Assembly (NCBI GenBank): GCA_964536085.1
Contig: CAZHWR010000026.1
Span: 1 to 25,652, forward strand
From: CAZHWR01 sp964536085
GTDB lineage: Bacteria > Bacillota > Clostridia > Oscillospirales > Ruminococcaceae
Direction of reading: 5' to 3'
Length of the DNA: 25,652 nucleotides
A program made the position numbers and the translations under genes. This document shows positions 1 through 7,450 of this stretch, piece after piece. How positions within the stretch are numbered: position 1 is the first letter of the stretch; every line of letters starts with the position of its first letter. Under the pieces are notes generated by a model. The model did no database searches. It was given only the letters and a program-made list of their open reading frames with translations, and was not told the DNA's origin.

Positions 1-976
1 ACACATTAACAATTCCAGTCATCTTTGTTGTATGGTCGGAATCGCTATAAAACCAACCGTCAGAGTAATACCCTTCAACAGAATTCGGCGAATATGCATT
101 CACCTTGACATTTCCGATTCTTATATCTTCGGTAGCTATATTCTGCGAAGTCAAACTGAAAATATTGTGATAATTATTCATATTGTTTTCCCCCGAAGTA
201 AATCCGCCGCCGTCATAATTTGTATTCTCGGTATATGTAAAATCGCCGCCGTCTGCCGGATCCCCGCTTTCGTAATCAGTAAAATTTCCGCCGTCAAAAT
301 CGTCTAAAAATACACCGTTGTACCAACAATACTGTAAATATCCCGCACTGTTTATCTTCGCATAACCGCCCAAAATTTGCGCCACCCAACCTATTACATC
401 TCTATATGTGGTATCTAATTCCGGCGGCTCATTTGAAGAGGGGACTTGATATGCCTCGTCAAAATATATATCCGGCATATTATAGTTTTGATCGAAAACG
501 CCACAGACACTACAAGCCTCTTCAGTAATTTGCTTAAGTGTTGCAGGATATCCTCGCGAGCTGTATGTATATTTTTTTTCAAACTTTACCATGTTGTCAT
601 AGGCAGTTAACGTAACGGTTTGGTCAGCTAATTCGCTTTTACTTACCGTAAACGGTCCTTTCTTTATCTTTTCGCCTGTCTCTTCATCAATTTTTAAAAT
701 CAGCGTTACATAAAACACAGCCTTCTCAAAGCTATATCCGTTGTAGGAATCGTCAATATTATTAATCGTTACCGTACATTCCTCGCACAAAGTATCGCCG
801 ATAGTAAAAGCGCTTTCATCGGATGACGCAGATTTAAAAGCCGTCCCCTCGGACATTATCTGAGAGTCGTCAAGTATCAAATTGGTACCATCTTTCAGCG
901 TCATGGAAATTTCAGCCGAAAAAAAACGGTTATCGTCTAAGATTGCCCGCTTATATTCGTTAGTCGTTCCGTACAT
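1..976 (-). CDS. tail/baseplate or tail-fibre structural protein, partial
   Basis: An open frame of 325 codons starts at an ATG at 974-976 and runs off the left edge of the window without a stop. The start lies 4 bases beyond the stop of the upstream tail gene. By position, third after the tape measure, this is a distal tail, baseplate-hub or receptor-binding structural protein. The visible part is rich in Tyr, Asp, Asn and Gly and mostly beta-like. Near residues 240-280 there are three closely spaced DGGxF repeats (DGGNF, DGGDF, DGGGF), which I recall from baseplate/tail proteins of related clostridial phages. No enzymatic motif was seen. The C-terminus lies outside the window, so its full domain make-up is unknown. 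Structural role fairly sure; exact role not. Confidence 0.7.
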   Translation of the reverse strand, partial: MYGTTNEYKRAILDDNRFFSAEISMTLKDGTNLILDDSQIMSEGTAFKSASSDESAFTIGDTLCEECTVTINNIDDSYNGYSFEKAVFYVTLILKIDEETGEKIKKGPFTVSKSELADQTVTLTAYDNMVKFEKKYTYSSRGYPATLKQITEEACSVCGVFDQNYNMPDIYFDEAYQVPSSNEPPELDTTYRDVIGWVAQILGGYAKINSAGYLQYCWYNGVFLDDFDGGNFTDYESGDPADGGDFTYTENTNYDGGGFTSGENNMNNYHNIFSLTSQNIATEDIRIGNVKVNAYSPNSVEGYYSDGWFYSDSDHTTKMTGIVNV

Positions 977-980
977 ATCG

Positions 981-1382
981 TCAAATCTCCGTTAATGTAA
1001 AACTTAAATCCTGCCATTTCACCTTTCCGTCTTCTGTTGTTACCATAACAGCCGCTGACCGTGCCTGTATATAAAAATAATTAGTCGTAAGCTGATTAGC
1101 ATTGAGCGGCGACGGATAAGTAAACGATATTTTGTTTTTATTCCTGACAGCTTTCATTATTTTAGCTGTCATTGTCCACGAAAGTGGCATAAATGATATT
1201 GTGTAAGATTCCTTGGCGCATACGCTGTTTTTATGCATCTTTCCGTCAAGCGTTCTTCCGCTGTCCTCAGAAGAAAGGTCATCGTCCGAAGCTGAAAACG
1301 ATTCAATATATTTTGCGTCCAGCTTCAAAGAGCCGAGTTTAAAGTATATAATCAATATCTTTGCCCCCTTATGCCAAAGCAT
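981..1382 (-). CDS. distal tail protein candidate (DUF6711-like)
   Basis: This 133-residue protein lies directly after the tape measure gene and overlaps its end by 14 bases, which suggests translational coupling; the ribosome binding site is weak. The stretch SGRTLDGKMHK, followed by alternating strands and ending in WQDLSFTLTEI, resembles the DUF6711 tail-associated family, which occupies this position in many phages of Gram-positive bacteria. Position between tape measure and baseplate gene suits a distal tail or adaptor protein. The first 16 or so residues (MLWHKGAKILIIYFK) look atypical, so the real start could lie slightly downstream. The family call is from memory of the pattern and is moderately sure. 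Confidence 0.65.
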   Translation of the reverse strand: MLWHKGAKILIIYFKLGSLKLDAKYIESFSASDDDLSSEDSGRTLDGKMHKNSVCAKESYTISFMPLSWTMTAKIMKAVRNKNKISFTYPSPLNANQLTTNYFYIQARSAAVMVTTEDGKVKWQDLSFTLTEI

Positions 1383-3879
1383 TTTTGCCCGTTCGGCGTT
1401 TATTGGCGTTATTCAGTTTTACCACCGTAGAATATATCTTCGAGCCGTCAAGCATAACGTTTAGATTGATTGTTTGTGCGCCGCCTATATTACCGCTCTC
1501 CGCAAGAGCTTCCGAAAACGCCTGTTTCATAGTGGACAGCGGCGAAACTACCTCAGCTTCATTTTTGTTATCGCCGAGAACAGCGAGAAACTCCCCGTAG
1601 TTTGCGGGTACGACAGTGCCTGTTGCAAGCTTTGGAAAACTATATCCCGAACCCGAAAAGTCATAGGACGAATAGAAATCATTTGCTTTGTCAAACGCTG
1701 TATCTGCTGTATTTGTTGACCCTTTGCTAAATACATAAGTTAATCCAAATAGAGCTAAACCACCCGCTATCGCCGCAGCTGCAACACCTACAGACCATGC
1801 CGTGTGGAACACAGCTATAGCTACAGCCGCAGCCGTGGCGGCCGCAGCCAATCCTCCTAAAATTGTGATAACTCGCTGTGCTGGGGATAATTTATCCCAA
1901 TTCCTTGCCAAATAAATTATACCTGCCGCAAGGATTCCAAATGCTGCTGCTGCAAAAGCGACCTTAAATCCGGATGTAGCTATAACACTAGCAAGATTAG
2001 AAAAAGTTTCACGTATGCTCTTTACTACATCTATAATTTTCTTTACGGTGTAATAAAAAATAATTCCTGCAAAAAAGCCCAAAATTAAAGAAGCCATCAT
2101 ATCCATAGCAGCCTGATTATTTTTTGCCCACTCTGAAAAATCCGATAATTTTTCAGTTAATTTTTCAATTACCGAAACTATTATCCCGCCTGTCCATTCT
2201 GCAAAAGGCGATAACACGTTTTCCCAAAACCACTCAAATGTCGGTGCCATGGCATCTATTACGGAGCCCAACGTGTCAATAACCTGTGCAAGTAAGCCCA
2301 AAAATGCCGGGAGCAAATCGCTTATCGTCCATTCCGCAAGTGGCGCAAGAACATTTTCATAAAACCACAGCAATCCCTCTCCGATTGTATGTGTAGCAAA
2401 TTTTGCTATTGAAGTCCATAATGTATTAAGTGAACCCTGAAGTTTCGTCCAGTCAATGTTTTTCATCATTTCTTTTGTGATTTCCACAAACCTCGGCAAG
2501 CCTACTCCCAAAGCCCAATTTCCAATTGGCGTGAGACAATTTTTATAAAAATCAGACAGCGCCTTGCTGCTGAAATCACGCAGTGGCTTTAACGCGCCCC
2601 AAAGATTCTTTGCATTTTTTATTACCGGCTGCATCATCTTTTTAAACTTCTTTGCAAACTCTGATATATTGCTGTTAATTTTCACATCGACAAACATGGT
2701 TTCGGGTGCAACAGCTGACGATGACGTACTGCTTGAATCGGTTGAATTATCAGACAGTATATTCAAGTTGTCAAATGAAGCCAGCGTTTTTTGCGTTTTC
2801 TTCGCTTGTTTATCGGTATTTTTAAGACTATCCGCATAATCCTGCTGTACCGAAACCGCTTTTTTAAAGGTCTTTGCGCCGGAAAGCGCAGCAAAGAACT
2901 GCCCTACATATGTAGCCGCCGTGCTGATTAGATTGATAAACTTCGTCAGTATCGGCGTTACAACCGACAGAATGGGCGCAAACGCCGTTGCAAGCGAATT
3001 TTTCATCTGCGTAAGCGCCGATATAAGCTCGGACAAGTTGCCGTTGACCTCGGGACTTGCCTGTGCAAGATTCTTCATTCCTTCCTTTATCCCGCCGAAA
3101 ACCGCCGCCACAGCTTTATACAACAGCATAGAAGCCAACAGTCTTTGAATGCGTTTGAGCGACTTTGCGAATATGTTTGTCTGTGACGCCGCCCTACTCA
3201 TGCTTGACCCGACGGATTTACTGCTTTTTTCCGCCTTTGACCCGGCGTTAGAGGCTTTTGTTTCAGCCTGAGCCGTTTCGGACAGTTTTGCTTTATAGCT
3301 GTTCAGCTTTCTTTCTAAGCTGTCAATCTGATTCTGCTTTTTCTGATAAGCAGTTGTAGATGTAGCGTCGGAGTTTTCAGCTGCTTTCACCTCTTTCAGC
3401 TTTTGCTTATAACCATCCAGCTTGCTTTCAGTCTCGCTTATCTGCTGTTGTATCTTTTTCCACGACGTGTCGTTTGACAGCATTTCTTCAAAAGCGGCAT
3501 CGTCCACCTGCAAGCCTAAATCGCTCATGTCAACAAGCTTTGCATTACCGATTTGGTCTGCCTGAGCATAAAGCTCCTGCAATTTTGTCCTGGTCTTTTC
3601 GACATCCCGTTCCAGGCTCTTTAACGCGCTGCTTTTTATCGGAGTATTCCCCATTTCGGAAAGCTCCCTTTTGAGCAGAGATATTTTATCCTCGGTGTCC
3701 TTGATTTTGTTTTGCAAATCAATAACCTTGGAGCCGCCAAACGCATTGTTAAGCTCCTTGCCGAACGATTTTAAGCAGCCCGTGAACTTTCCGAGATTTT
3801 TGGAGATATCCTCGACCCCTTTTTCAAATCCGTTTGGGTCCATCTTTGTGTCGAATATCAAACTTCCGTCAACAGCCAT
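1369..3879 (-). CDS. tail tape measure protein
   Basis: At 836 residues this is the largest structural protein here. It sets tail length and occupies the tail lumen in family members. The N-terminal ~170 residues are Lys/Glu/Gln-rich coiled coil, followed by a Ser/Thr/Ala-rich stretch. Hydrophobic segments lie in the middle and near the C-terminus (runs rich in Ala, Gly, Ile, Phe). Three copies of a motif of the form F[YW][KE]N.L.P..[EN]W occur in the centre, spaced about 62 and 45 residues. The start chosen is the ATG at 3877-3879, with an AAAGGATG ribosome binding site; an upstream in-frame extension to 3960 would run through a terminator hairpin and is rejected. The next tail gene overlaps its end. 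The gene follows the tail chaperones in function but is separated from them by the moron cassette. Confidence 0.92.
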   Translation of the reverse strand: MAVDGSLIFDTKMDPNGFEKGVEDISKNLGKFTGCLKSFGKELNNAFGGSKVIDLQNKIKDTEDKISLLKRELSEMGNTPIKSSALKSLERDVEKTRTKLQELYAQADQIGNAKLVDMSDLGLQVDDAAFEEMLSNDTSWKKIQQQISETESKLDGYKQKLKEVKAAENSDATSTTAYQKKQNQIDSLERKLNSYKAKLSETAQAETKASNAGSKAEKSSKSVGSSMSRAASQTNIFAKSLKRIQRLLASMLLYKAVAAVFGGIKEGMKNLAQASPEVNGNLSELISALTQMKNSLATAFAPILSVVTPILTKFINLISTAATYVGQFFAALSGAKTFKKAVSVQQDYADSLKNTDKQAKKTQKTLASFDNLNILSDNSTDSSSTSSSAVAPETMFVDVKINSNISEFAKKFKKMMQPVIKNAKNLWGALKPLRDFSSKALSDFYKNCLTPIGNWALGVGLPRFVEITKEMMKNIDWTKLQGSLNTLWTSIAKFATHTIGEGLLWFYENVLAPLAEWTISDLLPAFLGLLAQVIDTLGSVIDAMAPTFEWFWENVLSPFAEWTGGIIVSVIEKLTEKLSDFSEWAKNNQAAMDMMASLILGFFAGIIFYYTVKKIIDVVKSIRETFSNLASVIATSGFKVAFAAAAFGILAAGIIYLARNWDKLSPAQRVITILGGLAAAATAAAVAIAVFHTAWSVGVAAAAIAGGLALFGLTYVFSKGSTNTADTAFDKANDFYSSYDFSGSGYSFPKLATGTVVPANYGEFLAVLGDNKNEAEVVSPLSTMKQAFSEALAESGNIGGAQTINLNVMLDGSKIYSTVVKLNNANKRRTGKNALA

Positions 3880-3908
3880 TAAACCACATCCTTTCTTTTT
3901 TTGTATAG

Positions 3909-3936
3909 AAAAAACACAGTGAACGGATTCACTGTG
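3909..3936 (-). terminator. intrinsic terminator just upstream of the tape measure gene
   Basis: On the minus strand a perfect 9-bp stem (CACAGTGAA / TTCACTGTG, loop TCCG) is followed directly by six T. It lies about 30 bases upstream of the tape measure ATG. It would stop leftward transcription arriving from the chaperone or moron genes before the tape measure gene is reached, unless it is read through. Confidence 0.75.
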
Positions 3937-3976
3937 CTTTGATAAATATAGAAATTGCAAAACAGTTTAATTTTCC

Positions 3977-4005
3977 TTTACTTTTTTGCCATAATTTGGT
4001 AATAT
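3977..4005 (+). promoter_or_regulatory. promoter of the plus-strand moron gene, with palindrome in spacer
   Basis: The -35 hexamer TTTACT (3977-3982) and -10 hexamer TAATAT (4000-4005) are 17 bp apart. The spacer and -10 contain an imperfect palindrome, TTTGCCA-N5-TGGTAAT (3985-4003). The same arrangement drives the convergent gene at 4570-5406; the two promoters match at 29 of 35 aligned positions (3977-4011 against 5466-5432). Confidence 0.75.
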
Positions 4006-4025
4006 AAATTATAGGAGGAATTTAT

Positions 4026-4439
4026 ATGGATAAAAAATGGTATCAAAAGAATACGCCCGTAACAATTACTATAATGATTCTTGCAATCATATTTTTCGCT
4101 GTTTGTATTTATATTGCTTTTTTCTCGTCATGGGGGTTTGGCGCACAAGACGCCGCGGTGAATGCAAGCGCCGCCACCGAAGTAATTTCTGATTCTGGCG
4201 GCGTCAAGATAACCAAGGCTCAATTTGAAGCTGTTGAAACAGGTATGACGGAAGATGAAATGTTTGAAATACTCGGCGGAAAAGGTGAAATTGTTTCCGA
4301 TTCCGATATAGGGTATGATGAATACGAGCTTAAAACCGTTATGTATGAATACGAAGGCGCAGGAGAACTCGGAGCAAACGCAAACTTCACAGTTCAAAAC
4401 GGCAAAGTAGTTTCAAAAGCTCAAGCCGGATTAAAATAG
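4026..4439 (+). CDS. single-pass membrane protein with DUF3862/BLIP-like domain (moron)
   Basis: This 137-residue protein is encoded against the direction of the tail operon. It has a short basic N-terminus, a membrane segment at about residues 13-34, then an outer domain. That domain reads ITKAQFEAVETGMTEDEM near its start, has a GGKGE turn, and ends in GELGANANFTVQNGKVVSK. This matches the DUF3862 type, related in fold to BLIP/SmpA-like domains, common in secreted Firmicute proteins. The start is fixed by a GGAGGAA ribosome binding site. It has its own promoter and its own terminator (4466-4496). It is not a structural tail protein; an independently expressed surface-exposed moron, perhaps active in the lysogen, is the best reading. 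The molecular function is unknown. Confidence 0.85.
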   Translation: MDKKWYQKNTPVTITIMILAIIFFAVCIYIAFFSSWGFGAQDAAVNASAATEVISDSGGVKITKAQFEAVETGMTEDEMFEILGGKGEIVSDSDIGYDEYELKTVMYEYEGAGELGANANFTVQNGKVVSKAQAGLK

Positions 4440-4465
4440 TTTTACTCCATTAAAATAGCTTTACC

Positions 4466-4496
4466 GCACCGTGGTTAATTCCACGGTGCATTTTTT
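4466..4496 (+). terminator. intrinsic terminator after the plus-strand moron gene
   Basis: A perfect 9-bp stem (GCACCGTGG / CCACGGTGC) with a six-base loop is followed by ATTTTTT on the plus strand, 27 bases after the stop of the DUF3862-like gene. The other strand has no T run, so it acts one way. Confidence 0.9.
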
Positions 4497-4500
4497 GCAT

Positions 4501-4528
4501 AAGAAAAGCGCCCTTATAAAAGAGCGCT
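4501..4528 (-). terminator. intrinsic terminator after the minus-strand moron gene
   Basis: On the minus strand the stem AGCGCTC / GGGCGCT (7 bp, one T-G pair, loop TTTTATAA) is followed by TTTCTT, 42 bases after the stop of the 4570-5406 gene. Together with the adjacent plus-strand terminator it forms the meeting point of the two convergent moron genes. Confidence 0.75.
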
Positions 4529-4569
4529 GTATCGTTATTCAATTACCAATCCTGCCGCTTTGGCTTTTT

Positions 4570-5406
4570 CTATTTGTTTTTAATCTTGTAATATTTCACC
4601 GAAATAGTTGGTACGGATTCTTTTATACCTGTCAGAGCTCTTTCCATTTCCTGTGTACCGTCAAATGTTCCATAGAATTCAACAATATCGTCTTTTAATA
4701 TCTTTGTATCACCGTCTTTTAATTCATAGCGTACATACCACTCATTTTGTAAAAACGTATTTCCCGCTGATATATTGTAATCCTCGTAAGCGCGATATCC
4801 GGATTCCGTAAGCACTCCGCCTTCAATAACTTGAGAAATCTGTACAGTAATAACAATATTTTTACCTTTATATTTATCTGTATTACGAGCTAATTCTTCA
4901 TAGGAAACGGTTTTGCAAGACTTAATAAAATCCTCTTTTTTTTGTTTTTGTGCCTTTTCTGTTTGCTTTGCTTGTTTCTCCTGTTCCTTTTTCGCTTCAG
5001 CAGCAGCTTTTTCCTGCTCTTTTTTAGCAGCCTCCTGCGCGGCTTTAATTTCGTCGCCATATTTTGACTCTATCTCTGCTTTCTTAGATTCTAAAGCACT
5101 TTTATCCGATACTTTTGATATGCCTTCATCAAGTGCATTTATCGCATTTAGATATTCTTTTTTTGCAACATAATAATCGGCAAGTAAAATTTGCACATCC
5201 GCCTGTGAGCTATTTGTCTTTAATTGCCTATCAATAATTTCCTTTGCTGAATCGAGGTTACCGCTTTCAATATATGCCATTGCAGCCGATACATCATTAT
5301 TCATAGTGATATTGGCAATTAATCCTCCTATACCACCAACTGCTAATACAACAACTATAATAACCACAATATGCCAAGTTTTGAGTTTTCGCTTTTTCTG
5401 TTCCAT
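4570..5406 (-). CDS. membrane-anchored TPR-like/OB-fold-like protein (moron)
   Basis: This 278-residue protein has a basic N-terminus, one membrane helix at about residues 12-34, and a TPR-like helical segment at about 38-105. A highly charged Ala/Lys/Glu/Gln coiled coil follows at about 105-155. The C-terminal domain (about 160-278) begins CKTVSYEELARNTDKYKGK and contains alternating strands with GDTKILKDDIVEFYGTFDG, which looks OB-fold-like and resembles a domain recurrent in Firmicute extracytoplasmic proteins. The start has a GGGAGGAAAC ribosome binding site. It has its own promoter (5438-5466) and terminator (4501-4528), so it is an autonomous unit placed inside the tail operon. No enzymatic residues were recognised. 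Function unknown. Confidence 0.85.
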   Translation of the reverse strand: MEQKKRKLKTWHIVVIIVVVLAVGGIGGLIANITMNNDVSAAMAYIESGNLDSAKEIIDRQLKTNSSQADVQILLADYYVAKKEYLNAINALDEGISKVSDKSALESKKAEIESKYGDEIKAAQEAAKKEQEKAAAEAKKEQEKQAKQTEKAQKQKKEDFIKSCKTVSYEELARNTDKYKGKNIVITVQISQVIEGGVLTESGYRAYEDYNISAGNTFLQNEWYVRYELKDGDTKILKDDIVEFYGTFDGTQEMERALTGIKESVPTISVKYYKIKNK

Positions 5407-5437
5407 TTTCGTTTCCTCCCAAAAATTTATTTAATTT

Positions 5438-5466
5438 ATTTTACCATATTTTGGCAAATTTGTAAA
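5438..5466 (-). promoter_or_regulatory. promoter of the minus-strand moron gene, with palindrome in spacer
   Basis: Read on the minus strand, -35 TTTACA (5466-5461) and -10 TAAAAT (5443-5438) are separated by 17 bp. The near-palindrome TTTGCCA-N5-TGGTAAA overlaps spacer and -10. It matches the promoter at 3977-4005 in layout and in most bases, so the two moron genes are probably controlled by the same DNA-binding protein. Confidence 0.78.
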
Positions 5467-5502
5467 GGATATTATCTGATTGTCGAATGTTGTAAATTAT
5501 TG

Positions 5503-6051
5503 TCACGACAGCAGTTTGTTAAGCCGTTCAAGCTCCGATTGTTCATCTTCGGTGTATTTTCGCTTGATATCGATTAGCTCTTTATGCTCGCGGTAAAACT
5601 CCTGTTCATATTTTTCGAGCTTTTTGCCCTTTGCCTTTTTGGCGCGGATATTCATTACAGACGAATACATACCCTCACCGACCTCACTGAAATAACCCAA
5701 AAACGTCCACCAGTGAAGATATTCGGCGGCGCGGGTTTCAAATCCCGCCACCTTGTTGACCGCCGGAAATATTATGTTTTCGTCCTGCTCCCAGTCAAGC
5801 AGTTTTTTAGGCGCTTGTTTGGATTTTTTTATATTTCCGCCGTCTAAAAACCAAGCCGCCTGTTTATAAGCTTCCTCAATGTTTGCGGGAACAGCCTCGT
5901 ATAAACATTCAATACAGGTCATAACCTTTTCATAATCATTAAGCTCGGGGTCGTCAAACGCCTGAAAAATGAGCAGGGCGACGCGGAAATCGCTGCGTAT
6001 TGCATATTCCGCGCTATCGACCGACAGACTTTTAGGAAGCTGACCTATCAT
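5503..6051 (-). CDS. tail assembly chaperone, Gp15 family
   Basis: The 182-residue product matches the bacteriophage Gp15 family along its length. Features include the opening MIGQLPKSLSVDSAEYAIRS, the aspartate/tryptophan block LLDWEQDENIIFPAVNKVAG, EYLHWWTFLGYFSE, and the basic RAKKAKGKKLEKYEQEFY. Members lie between the major tail protein and the tape measure and act in tail assembly. Its ATG overlaps the stop of the preceding gene in ATGA, so the two are translationally coupled. In many phages the second chaperone is made by frameshifting; here it is a separate coupled frame. Downstream, the moron cassette separates it from the tape measure gene. Confidence 0.9.
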   Translation of the reverse strand: MIGQLPKSLSVDSAEYAIRSDFRVALLIFQAFDDPELNDYEKVMTCIECLYEAVPANIEEAYKQAAWFLDGGNIKKSKQAPKKLLDWEQDENIIFPAVNKVAGFETRAAEYLHWWTFLGYFSEVGEGMYSSVMNIRAKKAKGKKLEKYEQEFYREHKELIDIKRKYTEDEQSELERLNKLLS

Positions 6052-6473
6052 GCTTTCACCTGATTTGTATACTTTTTAATTTTTTGGTCGGATTTTTTCT
6101 TTTCCTCTTCTATATCTTTTTGCAAAATAGGAAGCACTGCGTCCATAAAATTCAAATAAACAGGCTGACCGCCGCAAAGCGAAACGCAGTTGCTCGTTCC
6201 GAAAAGCGTGAAACAAATATCGTTGTTGAAAATATAATTGATTTGTTCGCGTATTTCCTTGTCGCACTCATCTATAAGCGCCGCGGCATTTTCGCTTTTA
6301 GCGTCTATACTCTCGTATTTTTTCCCTATTTTTTCGATTTCCTTTGTAGCCCGCTCAATTCGTCCGAGCATACCGAAGTCGGACGGATTAAATCGGATTT
6401 TTTTACTCTCGTCATTGTTGATTGTATATTCTTTGAAGCCGTCATTAAAATTAATATTTGGCACTGTTTTCAC
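6048..6473 (-). CDS. tail assembly chaperone (first of pair)
   Basis: A 141-residue acidic/basic helical protein lying directly after the major tail protein and overlapping the Gp15-type gene by 4 bases (ATGA). Its ribosome binding site AAGGAG is strong. The sequence has a central helical part rich in Glu and Lys, a segment NDICFTLFGTSNCVSLCGGQPVY reduced here to its marks FTLFG and SLCGG, and a charged C-terminal helix. Position and partner indicate the first tail chaperone (similar to the DUF6673 type). It should bind the tape measure and tail tube proteins during assembly and be absent from the mature virion. Confidence 0.78.
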   Translation of the reverse strand: MKTVPNINFNDGFKEYTINNDESKKIRFNPSDFGMLGRIERATKEIEKIGKKYESIDAKSENAAALIDECDKEIREQINYIFNNDICFTLFGTSNCVSLCGGQPVYLNFMDAVLPILQKDIEEEKKKSDQKIKKYTNQVKA

Positions 6474-6484
6474 TCCTTAAAATA

Positions 6485-6505
6485 TATGGGGCGGTTTCCC
6501 GCCCC
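6485..6505 (-). terminator. hairpin after the major tail protein gene, possible partial terminator
   Basis: A perfect 7-bp G+C stem (GGGGCGG / CCGCCCC) with a four-base loop lies 7 bases past the stop of the major tail protein gene. On the minus strand it is followed by ATATATTTT, a weak T tract. It may reduce transcription of the chaperones relative to the abundant tail tube protein or stabilise its mRNA 3' end. Confidence 0.55.
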
Positions 6506-6511
6506 GTTTTC

Positions 6512-6997
6512 TTAGCTTGCCGTAAAGCTCTTTGTATCTGTGTCCCATGTTCCGGCGGTGCGGTTTCCGTTGTAATAAATGTCAAACGGTATCTGCACGC
6601 CGTCCGAGCCGCCTATAGAGTTCGGAACTACTATAGCGTTTTCGCGGTACGCCCATACTATTGATCCATCGCTTTCTACAAGCACGTCAACAACCGTTGT
6701 TTCAAGCTCAGAGCCCGTTTCCCTGCTATTAATGCATTCGGCCAAATGCTCGTACAGCTCGTCGCCCTTATAAGCGTAAAACGATTCTACCGAAGCCTGA
6801 GGCTGATAGCCTTTAACGTTGGTCGAGCTTTCACCTAAAATATTTGTTTTGCTTTCAACATCGGGGTTCATCTCAATGCTGTATTCCTCTAAGTCCTTTC
6901 CCAAGCGCAAATAAGAAGCCGTTCCCGAACCGAACGAGCTGTCAATATAATGCGCCAGAAACTGTCTTTTAAATTTTGTTCCTGCTGTCATTGGCAT
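6512..6997 (-). CDS. major tail (tube) protein
   Basis: The 161-residue product is a tail tube subunit by sequence pattern and position. It opens with a short Ala/Gly/Thr stretch, has the block LRLGKDLEEYSIEMNPDVE, and ends in the immunoglobulin-like strand run seen in siphovirus tube proteins (IPFDIYYNGNRTAGTW). It polymerises as hexameric rings around the tape measure. It lies directly upstream of the chaperone pair and is followed by a G+C hairpin that may set its expression above its neighbours. Typical family length. Confidence 0.88.
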   Translation of the reverse strand: MPMTAGTKFKRQFLAHYIDSSFGSGTASYLRLGKDLEEYSIEMNPDVESKTNILGESSTNVKGYQPQASVESFYAYKGDELYEHLAECINSRETGSELETTVVDVLVESDGSIVWAYRENAIVVPNSIGGSDGVQIPFDIYYNGNRTAGTWDTDTKSFTAS

Positions 6998-7003
6998 GAT
7001 TTG

Positions 7004-7450
7004 TTATTCCTCACTTTCTATTGAATACTGCGCCGCTATTTGCAATTGATATTGTACGCCGATTATCATGTTTTCCTGCGGTATGGCGTACAGCATACCG
7101 TTTGAACAGGCGAGCTTTTTAAGCGTTCCCGTGCGCGTTTCTCCGTCAATTTCAACGGTGATTTCCTGTCCGCTAACCTGCTGTTCAAGCCAGTAATGAA
7201 GATTAAGCAAAACACCGCTGTTATTCAGCCTGTCGTAATCGCTTGCGGACGGATATACCGCGCTGAGTATAAAATTGTGCTGCCGAAGCTGATTGCCGAG
7301 TATATCCTTACTAAGCAGAGCGTCTCCTGTTGGATATAAGCCGTAATCGGTCGCCGAGCTGTCTAAAAAATCAACGTGTATGTCGTTGCATATATCGCAT
7401 ATGTCCGGGTATTGATTTAAAATTGTTTTCACAAGCTCGATAATATTCAC
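7004..7450 (-). CDS. tail terminator / tail completion protein candidate
   Basis: A 148-residue protein between the minor-capsid (neck) protein and the major tail protein, the usual place of the tail terminator that caps the tube and joins it to the head. The sequence begins with a helix (MNIIELVKTILNQYPDICD), followed by an alpha/beta body, and contains YPTGDALLSKDILGN and a Tyr-Leu-Glu helix segment. Its ATG overlaps the upstream gene's stop by 4 bases. The role is inferred chiefly from position; the sequence is consistent with phage minor capsid/tail terminator proteins but no signature was certain. Confidence 0.65.
   Translation of the reverse strand: MNIIELVKTILNQYPDICDICNDIHVDFLDSSATDYGLYPTGDALLSKDILGNQLRQHNFILSAVYPSASDYDRLNNSGVLLNLHYWLEQQVSGQEITVEIDGETRTGTLKKLACSNGMLYAIPQENMIIGVQYQLQIAAQYSIESEE

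Noticed and set aside
3880..3960. N-terminal extension of the tape measure frame
   Set aside because: It covers the terminator stem and T run; the ATG at 3879 has a good ribosome binding site and gives the normal N-terminus.
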